Notes: a model not told the origin generated them from the letters alone. A stretch of DNA of 64,000 nt from Dendrocalamus latiflorus (GCA_017311315.1 CM029669.1:12762390-12826389); one strand, 5' to 3'. Shown: positions 47,409 through 58,909, counted from the first letter of the stretch. Translations and numbers: made by a program.

Positions 47409-49050
47409 ATGTCAGGTAAGAAGAGATTCTTGGGCTCCGATAGTCCGATGTTTGCAAGTTCATTTCTGTGTTGTTTTATTTTTGACGAAATGAGTAAGGT
47501 GCCGCTCTGTGCAGTGAGCCGTGCGGAGGACGTCGAGATATCGCTGTTCGACGGCAACTCGGAGGACGAGCGGCGGCGGCGGAAGATCGGGTCGCTGCGG
47601 CAGAAGGCCATCCACGCCCTCAAGAAGCGCGGCCGGCGGCGCGTCGACTTCCGCTTCCCGGCCATCTCCATTGAGGACGTCCGCGACGCCGAGGAGGAGC
47701 GCGCCGTCGCCGCCTTCCGTGACCGGCTCTCCGCGCACGGCCTCCTCCCTGACAAGCACGACGACTATCATATGATGCTAAGGTCTCGTCAAGACACTTT
47801 TTCCTTTTTTTAACTTTTATTTGGGTAGCCTTGTGAAATGCCAGGATCTGAAACTTGCCATATGAATGTGTGATACAGGTTCTTGAAGGCCAGGAAGTTT
47901 GACCCCGAGAAGGCAATGCAGATGTGGGCGGAGATGCTGAGATGGAGGAAAGAGTTCGGAGCCGACACAATCCTGGAGGTGATCACACTGACCTGGTGCA
48001 ATTCTTCAGAACTTGTTGCGTTTGTTTGATCTGTTTATGGTTAATGGCTAATATGCTACGGGTTCGTGTGCTCAGGATTTTGAGTTCGATGAACTGGACG
48101 AGGTGTTGTGCTACTACCCTCAGGGCTACCACGGCGTCGACCGCGAGGGCTGGCCGGTGTACATCGAGAGGCTTGGGAAGGTCGACCCAAACAAGCTCAT
48201 GCAGATCACCTCGGTGGACCGGTACATCAAGTACCATGTGCAGGAGTTTGAGAGGGCCTTCCGGGAGAGGTTCCCTGCCTGCACATTGGCTGCTAAGAGG
48301 CACATTGACTCCACCACCACCATCTTGGATGTCCAGGGTGTGGTATGTGAAATGATTCTTCTTGGACTTTGCTTGCAGATCATTTTTTCTTGTATGTTTT
48401 GTTGATTGTTGTTTCTTCTATTTGTTTCTTATGTATAGGGATTCAAGAATTTCTCTAAGACTGCTAGGGAGCTTGTACACCGGATGCAGAAGATAGACAA
48501 CGACTATTATCCTGAGGTAGTTTCACTTTGTAAAGGATACATTGTTGTTTAGTATTTTGGCATGGCGAAGCAATCATTTTAAATGTAAAAATGCAGACAC
48601 TGCATCAAATGTTTGTCATGAATGCGGGTAGTGGGTTCAAGTTGATTTGGAACAGTGTGAAGGGCTTCCTTGACCCAAAAGCATCATCCAAGATTCATGT
48701 AAGCTCCATGAATTATACATCAAGATTGTCCAAATTCATCATGTGGTTGTAACAATTAAATTTCTTCTCTCCTTCTATGTAGGTTCTTGGTTCTAATTAC
48801 CAGAGTAGACTTCTTGAAGTAATTGACTCAAGGTTGGTATAAACCCATGGAACGAAGCATTTGTCTGAATTCTTACCAATTTCATCTATTCAGTTATATG
48901 CTTCTGCATCTACTCTCTATGACATTTTGACAACACTTGTGTTTTCTCAGTGAGTTGCCAGAGTTCCTTGGTGGTTCATGCACATGTGGTGACAAGGGCG
49001 GGTGTCTTGGGTTGAACAAAGGGCCATGGAATGATCCTTTTATTCTGAAG
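47409..49050 (+). CDS. SEC14-like phosphatidylinositol-transfer protein, 3'-truncated copy
   Basis: Exons 47409-47415, 47515-47782, 47879-47978, 48076-48342, 48439-48516, 48597-48698, 48783-48832 and 48951-49050 join in frame for 324 codons without a stop. The N-terminal part has NSEDERRRRKIGSL and the CRAL-TRIO-N region ending DDYHMMLRFLKARKFD. The lipid-binding CRAL-TRIO domain (~126-310) contains GYHGVDREGWPVYIERLG, KRHIDSTTTILDVQGVG, NAGSGFKLIWNSVKGFLDPK and ELPEFLGG. Family members move phosphatidylinositol and phosphatidylcholine between membranes. Normal plant SFH genes continue for several exons after exon 8, and none is found in the next 15 kb. Read-through into intron 8 stops at 49081-49083 after ten more codons. 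The Trp in REGWPVY is usually Arg. The start ATG (47409) is in frame with a longer upstream frame from 46464. It may be a gene fragment captured by a Helitron; expression is unknown. Confidence 0.8.
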
Positions 49051-49957
49051 GTACCATTTTGCATTGTAATTATTTCAAAGTAATTAATCTAAATGCTGTT
49101 CATGTTTTTATATTATGATTTGAAACATATCCTGTAAATGCTGTTCAGAAAATGCTCTGCCAGTGCATCTTATAAAGTCGAAAAGATTTTTTGGTATCTG
49201 ATTCTTTATCTTCCCTTCTTTTTAGCCAATAGTGTTCCACCTTTTTCGTTTCATGTAAGACTATGAGAGAATGCTTAATTACTGCTTTCAAATGGTGTAG
49301 AAGTAGAACGCTTTGTGGTCATGAATGTTGTGGTGGAACATGCAAGCAAATAATTCTCTGAAAGTAGGCATTCAGTACAAAGTTGCAACACCTCAAAAAA
49401 AAAAAACCCATCTCAAAAGAGTATGTACTGCTTGTGTTCTCTGGCTAATGGGAAATTTAGGAGGCCTTGTTGCTATGAAGTTTTATTCTTCAAGTGCACA
49501 GAAAACACACCAAATTTTGTGTATACTATGTTGCCTCAGATAGGTCTTTAGTCAAGTATTTTGAAAAAAGAGGAAAACCTGAAGCTATCGCATTTTGGTT
49601 AACATTTCCAAATGCCTGAGAATATAAGCTTTTGTTAACTTATGCTGATGTTCATGAAGTAGCTGAAAGGCAACCAAAGAATTTTTTGGCCCAGTTCCAT
49701 TGTGACTTTTTATGTTTCCCCTTGTGCTGTTAATTCCTTGTCAATTAATGCAGTGATTAATTCTTAATGTTGTTGTCCAATGATGTTGTCACCTCCTCAA
49801 AGGATCCGTCGTTATGTGATATTCATTATGTGACAAAAATATTTGGTTATACAATATATGAGACGTGAATCTTAATGAATCTGATTGTTCGTTTTATTTT
49901 TACAAATTTTATCTTGTTTTATATTTTACCGTATCGTTAGCACGGGCACACTACTAG

Positions 49958-52900
49958 TAATGAATAGTAGAGTATAAGACAACATAACTTGGCACATCGA
50001 TCAGGCGATTTTCCTGTCTCAAGAGGTTTAATTTCTCGATGCCATCTCCTTGACATAAACCAACACAGGGCATTATAGCCACAAGAGATGGGCAAGAGGC
50101 AGATTGGCAACGGTAAAGAGGTGGTGGAATTAGAGGTGAAGACGGGCAGCCCTTGTGCCGTGGAAGGCACCGGTGGCCGCATTGGGAGGCAGCAACTAGG
50201 GAGGAGGAGGCTCATCGGTTGGCCACGCTAGCAGTGAGAGGTGGTGTGGGGAAGGGGTGGCGCGGCGTGACGCGGCATGGCACGCTAGCATCTAGGGTGA
50301 GCCGGTAGGGTTTTTGGTTTAGGAGTCGGGCAATGTTATATGTGTGTGGGGGTAGCAAAACGTGATTGAATTTTAATAGAAATAAATCAACTTTGGGATA
50401 GACACCCTATTAAATAATTTGCAAATGATAATCACATCGAAAGGAAAATGTTGTCATAATTTTTTCAAGAACATAATAACTTCCAACTGTTTTAATATTG
50501 TAATAGCAACGATGACATATATGGCCCCCTATTTGCCCACTGACCTTATATTTGTTTTTTACGTGTTAGTTTACAGACAAACTTACACACTAACAAAATA
50601 CATGCCAGGGAAATCATGTACATCCAAAAAAACATATGTTAGAAATTATGAAAGATCGACAACTCTTAACGCATCTTATCGACATTTGGATTTTTCTGGA
50701 ATTTCATTTGGGCTTTTTCTGAAATTGGTGTTATGCAAAATATTACATGGAATACACAATAAATATAAATAATAATAACAAAATAATAGCCAAATTTAAA
50801 TATATGGTAAATTCCCTAATTAATTGAAAGCAACACGAAGAATGAAATTCAAATTTGAACTCAAAATTCAATTCAAAACCGACATCCAAATTTTCAATAA
50901 AAAGAAAATAAAATAAAAAAAGAAGGAAATTCACCTTGGGTCAGCCCATCTCCTTTCTCTTTCTCCTTTCCTTCTCCTGGCCCAGTTGACCCAACCTGCC
51001 TAACTCTCTCTCTCTCTCTCTCGTCTCTCTCTCTCTTCCTCTGTTTTTGGTTCCCCCTTCTCTCTCAGCACCTTCACCCTCCATCTTCCTCCCCTTCTCT
51101 TCTTCCCCTCCCTGAGCCAAAGTCGAGCTCGCGTCTGCATGCTCCACGACCAGTTGTCATCTCCCCTCGCCATTCCGACCAATCCAACAAGCCCCTCCAT
51201 TTTGACCGTGTGTTCCAACCCTCCAATTGAATTTTCCCTAAATCTTGCTTATCCTTCGCCGGAGCTCACTGCACCATCTCCTTCCCTAAATGCAACCGAA
51301 TCTGCCACTGCCATCATTGGTCTCATTCCAGGGAAGCTTAGGTCAATTCTACACAGTTATAGCATCTCCACTCCTCCCTCGTCCTTTCCCAACCGCCAAA
51401 TGGAGCTCCCTCTTGCCCTAGGTCACCGCCACTGTCAGCCTTATTGTGCCACCATCGGCTCATGTCGCAAGCCCACCTCGACTCCTCCCCACCCTCTCTT
51501 CCCACCCTATTGACTTCACCTAAACTCCTTTATGCTTGTGCACCCCTACTTTACTTCCCCCTCCCTCTCCAACATTGCCGCTTCTCTACCTCCCGGCGCC
51601 CGGCCGCCATGCAACGCCATCAACCCGCCTCAGAGCCACCCATGCCACAACACTACCTACCCTACCTCCCTCTTTCCCCCAACATCCCATTTTTGCGGTC
51701 GCCATTGCCCTATTGTGATCGCCTCGCCACTAGCGAGCTCGCCCAACTGTGAGCACCGCTTTCCCTGTTTCAGCCTTGCATTGCTCTTCTCTACTCCGTT
51801 CTCTCTCAGTGCTTCCCTCTCTGTGTGTATATATGACATATGGGCCCGAGCATTGTTCATTGCCCCACATATAATTCTCTATTTCTATTTTTCAATTATA
51901 AAATAATTTAGGGAAATCAACATAATTAAGAAAAATTCAAATAAAAATATAATTAAATATTATTTAGCTATAAATAAAAATAAGGATGAAATTAATTATG
52001 AAATTAGAATAAGGCTCCAATGGAGAGAACCTATAATTAGCTTTTCGGGAAACACACTTCCGTTTGACACCCGATAAAGCAAATTCAATTAGGTCTTGCT
52101 CTAGCTTCTTTAGGGGCTATTACTTCCTTAGTAGCTCAACAAATGTACTCTTTACCTACTTATGCTATGGACCACCTCATGTTTGACTAGCCAATTAGAT
52201 AACCAACCCTGCTGCTTTATGTAAATTGAAAATAATTAACTCTTAATTAGTTGCATATACAAATTCATGAGGGTCCTTTTACAAATATTGATTAAATAAT
52301 TGATTTAAATAGTATGTCACTAATATTTAAATGTAAATACAAAGATTTAAATTAAAGATTACCTTTAAATATAACTAAATATTCATCAAAGATAATTAGT
52401 ATCTAATTGGATAATCCACTTTAATTTACGATTTTCTTGGAGACTAGTTAAATAGAAATGGAGGTTAATTATGACGCCGTCAATTTTTGATTTAAAAACT
52501 CATATACCAATTGAAGATCCTATTACAATATAATTTTGTATAAATGATACTAAAGTTATTAGCACGCCTCTAGCACTTAAAAATTTAAATGTAAATTTAA
52601 TTAAAATGATATTAAAATATAATTGTGTATAACAAGCTAGGCCCCACATAATTAGATTTTAACTAAAATTAATTTGTGCTTGATGATAACTAAGGATAAT
52701 TAGAATCTCAACACATTTAATTTAAAGCACAACTTTGAAAAGGGAGTCGTGTTAAAATATGACTCTAGTAAAATAAAATTAATTGTCTCAATAAACAATA
52801 GACCATTGGTCATTAATAATAAATTTGCTATTTGGCAATTTGATGAACTACACGATGGCAGGATTGATTAAGTAGACTTTAAATAAACTAAACTCACTAA

Positions 52901-53358
52901 CATATCAGTAATTCATAGTCTCGACCTCTAGTAGTATCCAGTCTAATAAAAGAGTCGCAACTCGCCCAAGTGCACGTAAACCCTAAGGTTGATAATAATT
53001 ATCAATCATGATTTATGAGTAATTAGAATCCTAACCAAAGTTAGCTACCAAAGAGCAATTAGGAGTATATTTTGTCAACCACTTAAGTGTGCCTTTCATA
53101 TAAAACATTATAGAAATTAATTAGATAGATGACCCCATATTTTAGTTAACCTTAGGCTTCTACACTGGTATTTGGCCAACAACTCCTTGAACATTGGTTT
53201 TGGCCTGGCTAGCTCAAAAGATGTTGAGGAACGTCTCTTGTACACGTACCATTTGTTAACCTTAGGCTCTCCTTTGGGTTTCACTAGCATGGTTTTCTAT
53301 CACCAGTAGACATTGAAGATGACTCTGTTAGCCTACCATCCCGTTCCCACTGTGATGC
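49958..53358. other. LTR-like and AT-rich DNA, no gene
   Basis: GC-rich at 50050-50330, AT-rich to 50930, then a CT-rich block with low-complexity open frames (50940-51800), then a long AT-rich tract (51880-53150). The pattern resembles LTR and leader DNA of grass gypsy elements. No primer site or paired repeat could be identified. The stretch at 53160-53350 may be minus-strand remnant coding DNA but is too short to name. Confidence 0.35.
51002..51037. repeat. (CT)n microsatellite
   Basis: Two CT runs interrupted by a G, within a CT-rich block. Simple repeat. Confidence 0.8.
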
Positions 53359-54913
53359 TGTAGGATTAAGGATAACCGACTAGAGGGGGGTGAATAGGAG
53401 GTTTTTAAATTTTCTTGCCTCTTAATTAATTCCTTGAAATTTTAATGTGACAAGAGTATAATTCAATTGAGACCTACATAATTCTAGTAAAGTTAAGGAT
53501 CTACAATAGCACTAGCACAAATAAATGATCTCAAAGAGTTAATAAACAAGTGCTAAAAGGAGACAAGAGAGAAACAAGTGCACTCGATGTTTTACCATGG
53601 TGTTCGGAAACTTACCGGTTTCCCCTAATTCACGTTGAGGTTAGCCCAAACGAATTGGATCAGCTACACAAATTAAGCCTTCCACCTCAAATCACTAATG
53701 GTAACTCTTCCCCGCTCCAGGTAGGTGAGCTCCAACCTTCACACACGCCGGGTCTCCTCACAAGCTTCTTGAGAAGATCACCGGGCAATCTCCACCAAGT
53801 CGTCCAGGTGCCAGGAAACACCAAGAGTAACAGATCTCAAGCTTCACTTGACCACAATTTAGTGCCAAAGGATCAATCTATTGGATGCAATGCACTTTTT
53901 GCTCAACCACCTCAAATGAATGCACAAGGAGTAAATGAGGTGTGAAGTGAATGCCCAATGCTCAAAGATGTTCAATGGAGTCTATCTTTTTTGTCCTTGA
54001 GCAGAGGTAGGGGTATTTATACCCTCACCAACCAAAAATAGCCATTAGAGAGAAATTCCAGAAAAATTCAGGGCGAGCGGAAGTACCGCAGGCCAAAGGC
54101 CAGTACTTTCGCTCTGGCTCTAACACGACAGTAACGACTATGTCAGAACTTCTGAACTAGCCGTTGAAAGTCGGCGCGGAATTACCACCGTTATAAATCC
54201 GGTAGTTCCGTTTTCTGGTAGTTCCGGGAAGTCGGCGCGGTACTTCCGCTTGGGCCGAAACCAAAAGTTGGCGCTCTCTGGAAAAAAGGTTCCGCCCTTC
54301 CTACCAGAACTTCCGTGCTCCGGAAGTACCGCTTTAGACTGCGAAACTACCGCTCGAACGATAGTTTTAGCATTGAAACTCCGGTATTTCCGGATTCTGC
54401 GAACTCTAAAAATCACCCTGAGGGTGCTCTCTGGAAAAAAGGTTCCGCCTGATTTTTCGAAGCTTCCGGGCGCCAGAAGTACCGCTCAAGGCTGTGGAAC
54501 TTCCGCTCTGTGGTAATTCCACCGTTAAAACTCCAGTACTTCCGTTTTTCAAGACAAAGCACAGATTTGACTTTTAAATTTGATTTTCAAAGAATGCATG
54601 AGCCTAAATTAGTCCAAATGGCACAAGGATTATGATATCAAGCTACTTGTCATGATCCCTCTTTATAGTACAACATTTATCGTATAATCCGGTCTTCCAC
54701 CCTTTCTCCTAAGACCGGTAAAAATAAGAAGAGGATCCTAGTCTAAGTATACCTTTGCCTTGAGCAACTTTTGATCTTCACATTGATGCTTAGCATGTGT
54801 CTTGTCATCCACTTAAGGACTTAACCTTTTAAACACTTATCAAACATATTAGTCCCATATTCACATAAATTTATTAATTACCAAAACCATTTTTAGGGGC
54901 CTAGATGCTTTCA
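53359..54913 (-). repeat. 3' LTR of the SIRE/Opie-type copia
   Basis: 1,555 bp, TG...CA. On the plus strand it starts TGTAGGATTAAGG, has 'ctagaggggggtgaatagg' soon after, and ends GATGCTTTCA next to the polypurine tract. Within it, 54060-54545 is packed with short variants of GGAAGTACCGC and GGTAGTTCCGG on both strands. Confidence 0.75.
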
Positions 54914-54932
54914 ATCTCCCCCTTTTTGGTAA
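54914..54932 (-). other. Polypurine tract of the SIRE/Opie-type copia
   Basis: The minus strand reads CAAAAAGGGGGAGAT immediately before the LTR, the purine-rich primer for plus-strand DNA synthesis. Confidence 0.7.
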
Positions 54933-55379
54933 TTGATGACAACACAAGTTTCATGTGAGAGATAAAGTTTTGAATATATCACTTGTTTGAGTAACTAGTC
55001 GTATATTCTTTTGTGACTTTAAACGAGAATAATTCTTGCAATAAATTTTACTTAAGTGTTTTGGTGAATTATCTCTTTTTAAAGTCGAGATGGGGAAAGC
55101 TCCCCCTAAACATGTGCATGTATTTATAAAAATATTTCAGGCACACGGAATGGCGAAAAATAGCACAAGATGCATGTAACTTCAAATTTATCAAGACATA
55201 AACATATACACAAAGGTTTATTACATCATATGAAACATATGAAGACATGATAGTTCATTACACCATAAAAAGTCATTACATAGAAAGTTCATACATAAAT
55301 ATAGATAAATTTGAGAACTTCTTCTTTTTCACCCCATCTTCAGTTCTTCTCCCCCTTTGGCATCAAATAACCAAAAAGG

Positions 55380-55870
55380 CTACTCCTGGGGTACCTCAGG
55401 AGAAGGGTCACATCGATGATAATGACCATAGCAAATTGGAGAGGGAGGATGAGCCATAGGCTGCTCAATAGCTGTAACTCTCCCATCAAGGGAATCCATC
55501 CTGGAGGAAAGAGATGCGAACCCCTCGGCCTGGGAATCGCGGAGCTGGAGAATAGCCAAGTATATCTGAGAAAGTGAGACCCGGCCTGCTTCCTCAGGAT
55601 GTGCTGTTGCTGCTCCTGCTGTTGGTTCGGCCTGGTGAGGGACATGAGGACGACCAGCTGGGGGAAAAGGAGGATCAATCCTAGGCTTATATGCCTTGTG
55701 AACACCGCCCAAGCCACCTCTAAACTAAATCTTCTTCTAGATCAAGGCCATGATGTAAGGAGCGTAGTTGATACGCTTGATCCTGTCGTTCTTTGAAGAT
55801 GCTATCTCCCTAATCATGAGATCAACCATGTCAAATCTACGACCCTCCATGTCATAATTAATGAGGTTCT
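55380..55870 (-). pseudogene. Transposon-type protein remnant in the copia interior
   Basis: The minus strand reads NYDMEGRRFDMVDLMIREIA and RIKRINYAPYIMALI, then, after stops, GGVHKAYKPRIDPPFPPAGR and a C-terminal stretch QAEGFASLSSRMDSLDGRVT. The open part is 55712-55380. This kind of sequence is common in plant retrotransposon interiors. I cannot name its function. Two TAG stops interrupt it. Confidence 0.5.
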
Positions 55871-56562
55871 AGATCTATCCGCAATTCTAGGACCTAACTT
55901 GGTGTTGTATCACCAGCTAGTGTTGAACTGGTTCTAGATCCCGCAAAGGTAATTGAGGACGCAATGGAGGCTACCCCCAGAAGATAGAATGATAATCAGC
56001 CAGAACCTGGCCCTCAAGTCAAGGATAGCTATCGGCCAAACTTTACCCTCCAAGTCCCGTTTCAGGCAACCTTGGTATAATCGGTTGAGATGTCGGATGA
56101 AGTGAGATGCCTAAAGAACTGTGAGAAGCAGAAGCACCTGTTGTGTCATAGCCAGCTAAAGATGCAGGTGGTACCTATAAACATCACTAGCGGGTAACCG
56201 TGGTGATTGGTGGGCCCCAGTAGCTGGTGACACCAGCAGGTGATAGCCTGGAGCAGTTGATAATCCTGCTGATGAGTTGTGTCCTGATACAACTGATAAT
56301 CCTACCGGATTATAGCCTGCAGTTGATAATCATGTCGACAAGTTATAGCCTGAACATGTTGATAATCCCACAGATGTATTGTTGTCCTCTCCTACCAATA
56401 TTCCGTTAGTATGCCCGAAGATTTATTTGACGGTAGGATGAGATTATTGACGAACTCGATCACCTTTTATGAAAACGTCAAGAATTTGTCTAGTGATGGT
56501 AATGATTTCCATGTTTCTCCGGTCTTCACAAGCTTGGCGAGAAGATACTTCAAGCGTGTTTC
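55871..56562. other. Unassigned DNA
   Basis: No gene. It may be further decayed interior of the copia element. The part around 56232-56385 is a tandem repeat, listed separately. Confidence 0.35.
56232..56385. repeat. Tandem repeat, ~31-36 bp unit, four copies
   Basis: Diverged units of the form 'ttatagcctg...agttgataatcctgc' recur four times. The long open reading through it (LIILxxSY-like repeats) is an outcome of the repeat, not a gene. Confidence 0.75.
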
Positions 56563-56842
56563 TGTTGAAGTATAAGTGAATTACCCATATTTTCTTATCA
56601 GCTTAAGTTTTTGGATAAACTGACTGGTGCATGGGATATGGTATCAGAGCCAAGAGGTCTCGCGTTCAAGACCTAGCTGACGCAATTAAAAAAAATAATT
56701 GCAGTCCACTTCTATTCCACGTATTAGGCCTAAGGGAACCTACACGTAAGGATGAGTGTTGAAGTATAAGTGAATTACCCATCTTTCCTCATTAGCTTAA
56801 GCTTTTAGGTGAACTGGCTGGTGTATGAAACTTAATAGTTTT
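56558..56842 (+). mobile_element. SMART/TRIM-type mini LTR retrotransposon, 275 bp
   Basis: Two short LTRs, 56563-56638 and 56757-56837, both start TGTTGAAGTATAAGTGAATT. An exact primer-binding site TGGTATCAGAGCC at 56639-56651 directly follows the first. The 118-bp interior has no coding capacity. A near-perfect 5-bp duplication flanks it (GTTTC at 56558-56562, GTTTT at 56838-56842). Length and structure match the grass-wide SMART class. Movement would need enzymes from other elements. Confidence 0.85.
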
Positions 56843-57884
56843 TAGAAGTGGATCCAGCGTGCTAATGAATCTGTTAACATTGTTCATGAACACTTGTTGT
56901 ACTGCTTGACCGATCATCTCACAGTCTCACTCATATCTCCTTGCGAGAACGTGTATATACTTGGCTGAGAAGCTGAACTCTTCAAGATCCGGAATGATGA
57001 TATGATCCTCATTGACATCATATGAATTTCTTAGAGGCATCTTGAATATCAACGATAAGAGTCCCATCAGGCATGCCAAAAGTCTGTTGCCACCTGAAAA
57101 GTATTCTAGGCGTGGCAAGCATTGCGTCCCTATGGAGGGTGTCTCTTAGTAATGTATGCAATGTATCAGCTGATTTTCTAGTGTTAGACCATGTGGTTAG
57201 GTTTAGGATTTTTATGATGATGAATACTTGACAATATTATTTAGTATTGTTATTTGAGGCGTGTGCGTGGACTAATATCGGTCAAGTTGATGAGAACTTG
57301 TGCTGGGAAAAACGTTCTTTGGTCGTTGCATGTGCAGGTTGGGCGTGGAGACGGTCATGGTCGGTGACGAGGAAGACCGGGACTAGGAGGGGGAAATCTG
57401 AGGTCCAGGCGGTCGAGGATGTCACGAGGTGGTCGGGCTCACGCTGGAGCACATGGAGATCAAAGGTGGTTGGTGCGTGGAGAAGATACAGGAGGTGCGG
57501 TCCTGGAGGCTTCGACGCGCGATGAGTTGAAAAATTGGAAGTGTGAAAATCCGTGTTAGGAAGGGTTTTGGGTTCCTTAAAAATTAGTGGGCCAAAAGTC
57601 TGGTTTTGAAAAAAAAATCTAGGCCCAGTTGAACGAGTGGTATTAGAATTAAGAGCTGAAATTTGTATTTAATTTCAGAGACAGCTGTTTTGGAAACGGA
57701 GGCGGACTTTGTCTCATAATAAAAGACGGGGCTGGCCGAGTCGTTCGGCACGGCTTTTTGGGAACGCGTCTTGTTTGGACAGAAAAATTGCAGCGGCGCT
57801 TTTGTTCGTTTCATGCACTGGAGACGCTTCGTTCTTCGGTTTTTGTGCATCAGCAGCTGAAAAGTGGAACACAGCAGCGCCATC
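56843..57884. other. Unassigned DNA
   Basis: A minus-strand reading (57118-56927) begins MPRLEYFSGGNRLLACLMGL and looks protein-like but is short and unknown to me. A GC-rich piece at 57330-57520 has no domain. No gene is supported. Confidence 0.35.
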
Positions 57885-58269
57885 GTCCATGTTAGAGCTG
57901 GGATTTGGGCCGGGCTTTTTTGGGCCAGCCCGAAGCACGGCCCAAGCATGGCCCGGCCCGACACGTGGCGAGCCGTGCCGGCACGGCACGAACGGTGGGC
58001 CGGGCCGGGCTTGGAAAATTGGCACGGTGGGCGGCACGGCACGGGCAGCACGGCGGGCACGCCGGCGCCAGCGGCCAGGCCGCCTCGCTAGGCCTCTACC
58101 TCGCTTCCCCGGCTCTCCCAGTCCACCCTCCCGTCGCCATCGTCGGAGCCCTAGTCGCCGCCCGGCCATCCACCACTGCTCTCGGAGTAGTCGCCATCGC
58201 CGTCGCTCGGGGGAGGAGGGAGGCGGCCGGGCCGCCGGGGGATGTCGGGGAAGGAGGGGGCGCTAGGGG

Positions 58270-58535
58270 ATGTCGGGGGAGGCGGCGGTGGCGGGCGAGG
58301 TGGGGGAGGAGGCGGCGGCGGCGGGGGAGGTGCGGGGAGGAGGCGGCGGCGGCGGGGGAGGTGGGGGGAGGAGGCGGCGGCGGCGGGCGAGGTGGGGGAG
58401 GAGGCGGCGGTAGCGGGGAAGGTGGGGGGAGGAGGCGGCGGCCGGGGAGGAGGCGGCGACGAGGGAGAAGGGGGGAGGAGGCGGCGGCCGGGGAGGAGGG
58501 GCGAGGAGGCGGCGGCGGCGAGGGAGGAGGGGCCC
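58270..58535. repeat. GGC-rich minisatellite, ~31 bp unit
   Basis: Units of the form GAGGAGGCGGCGGCGGCGGG plus GGAGGTGGGG recur about eight times with small changes. It generates long Gly/Arg-rich or Pro-rich open frames on both strands that are not genes. Its complement resembles the 46640-46930 minisatellite. Confidence 0.85.
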
Positions 58536-58909
58536 GGCGGCCGGGGGCCCGGGGAGGAGGAGGGGGCGGCAGCGGGCGCGGCCGTGTGGGAGGGAGGAGA
58601 AACCAAGGGGGGCGCGGCCGCGTGAGACGGTGGGAGGGAGGAGATCCAGATCTGGCGTGAAATGAGGCGCCGACCGGATAAGGAGATAAAGAAAACGAGG
58701 AAAATAAAAAGAAAAGAAAAAGGAGAAAAAGGAAAAGAAAGAGGAGAAAAAAGGGGAAATAAAATAAAATAGGTAGAAATAAAAGTTGCCGACTATATTT
58801 TGCTAAATATAAATTGTAGCCGATTATAAAATATCTAGTTAATTCTTATTAGCCGAATAACTTGTTTAGTTTTCCACGTTTAACTGAACGGTTAACTGTA
58901 CAATACATG

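Larger units (their letters stand above)
46335..49957 (+). mobile_element. Putative Helitron carrying a SEC14 gene fragment
   Basis: The proposed 5' end TCTACCCTACTCTATAATAC follows an A, and the proposed 3' end is CTAG at 49954-49957 followed by T, matching Helitron insertion between A and T without target duplication. Just before the 3' end is a short hairpin, CCGT-atcgttagc-ACGG, then GGCACACTA, as in plant Helitrons. Between the ends are a GC-rich minisatellite, an unidentified hydrophobic coding stretch and SEC14 exons 1-8, all in the same direction. No Rep/helicase is present, so it would be non-autonomous. The 3' end is more convincing than the 5' end. The alternative is a real SEC14 gene with a Helitron end in intron 8. 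Confidence 0.55.
53359..55870 (-). mobile_element. SIRE/Opie-type copia remnant (3' part)
   Basis: An LTR (53359-54913) is followed on its right by a polypurine tract and internal sequence, so the element points left. Minus-strand text just before the LTR reads 'ttgtcatcaattaccaaaaa' then GGGGGAG, the characteristic pre-LTR sequence of SIRE/Opie/Maximus copia elements. The internal part keeps only a C-terminal gag-like or transposon-type reading. No second LTR is visible, so the 5' half is lost. The right border (55870) is approximate. Confidence 0.6.

Noticed and set aside
53550..53945. 131-codon open frame
   Set aside because: It is wholly inside the SIRE/Opie LTR and has no domain.
56227..56409. 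60-codon frame with LIIL-type protein repeats
   Set aside because: Direct consequence of the 31-36 bp tandem repeat.
57905..58660. 251-codon Gly/Arg-rich open frame and its opposite-strand proline-rich counterpart
   Set aside because: Made by the GGC minisatellite inside the hAT element; no protein-like region of useful length.
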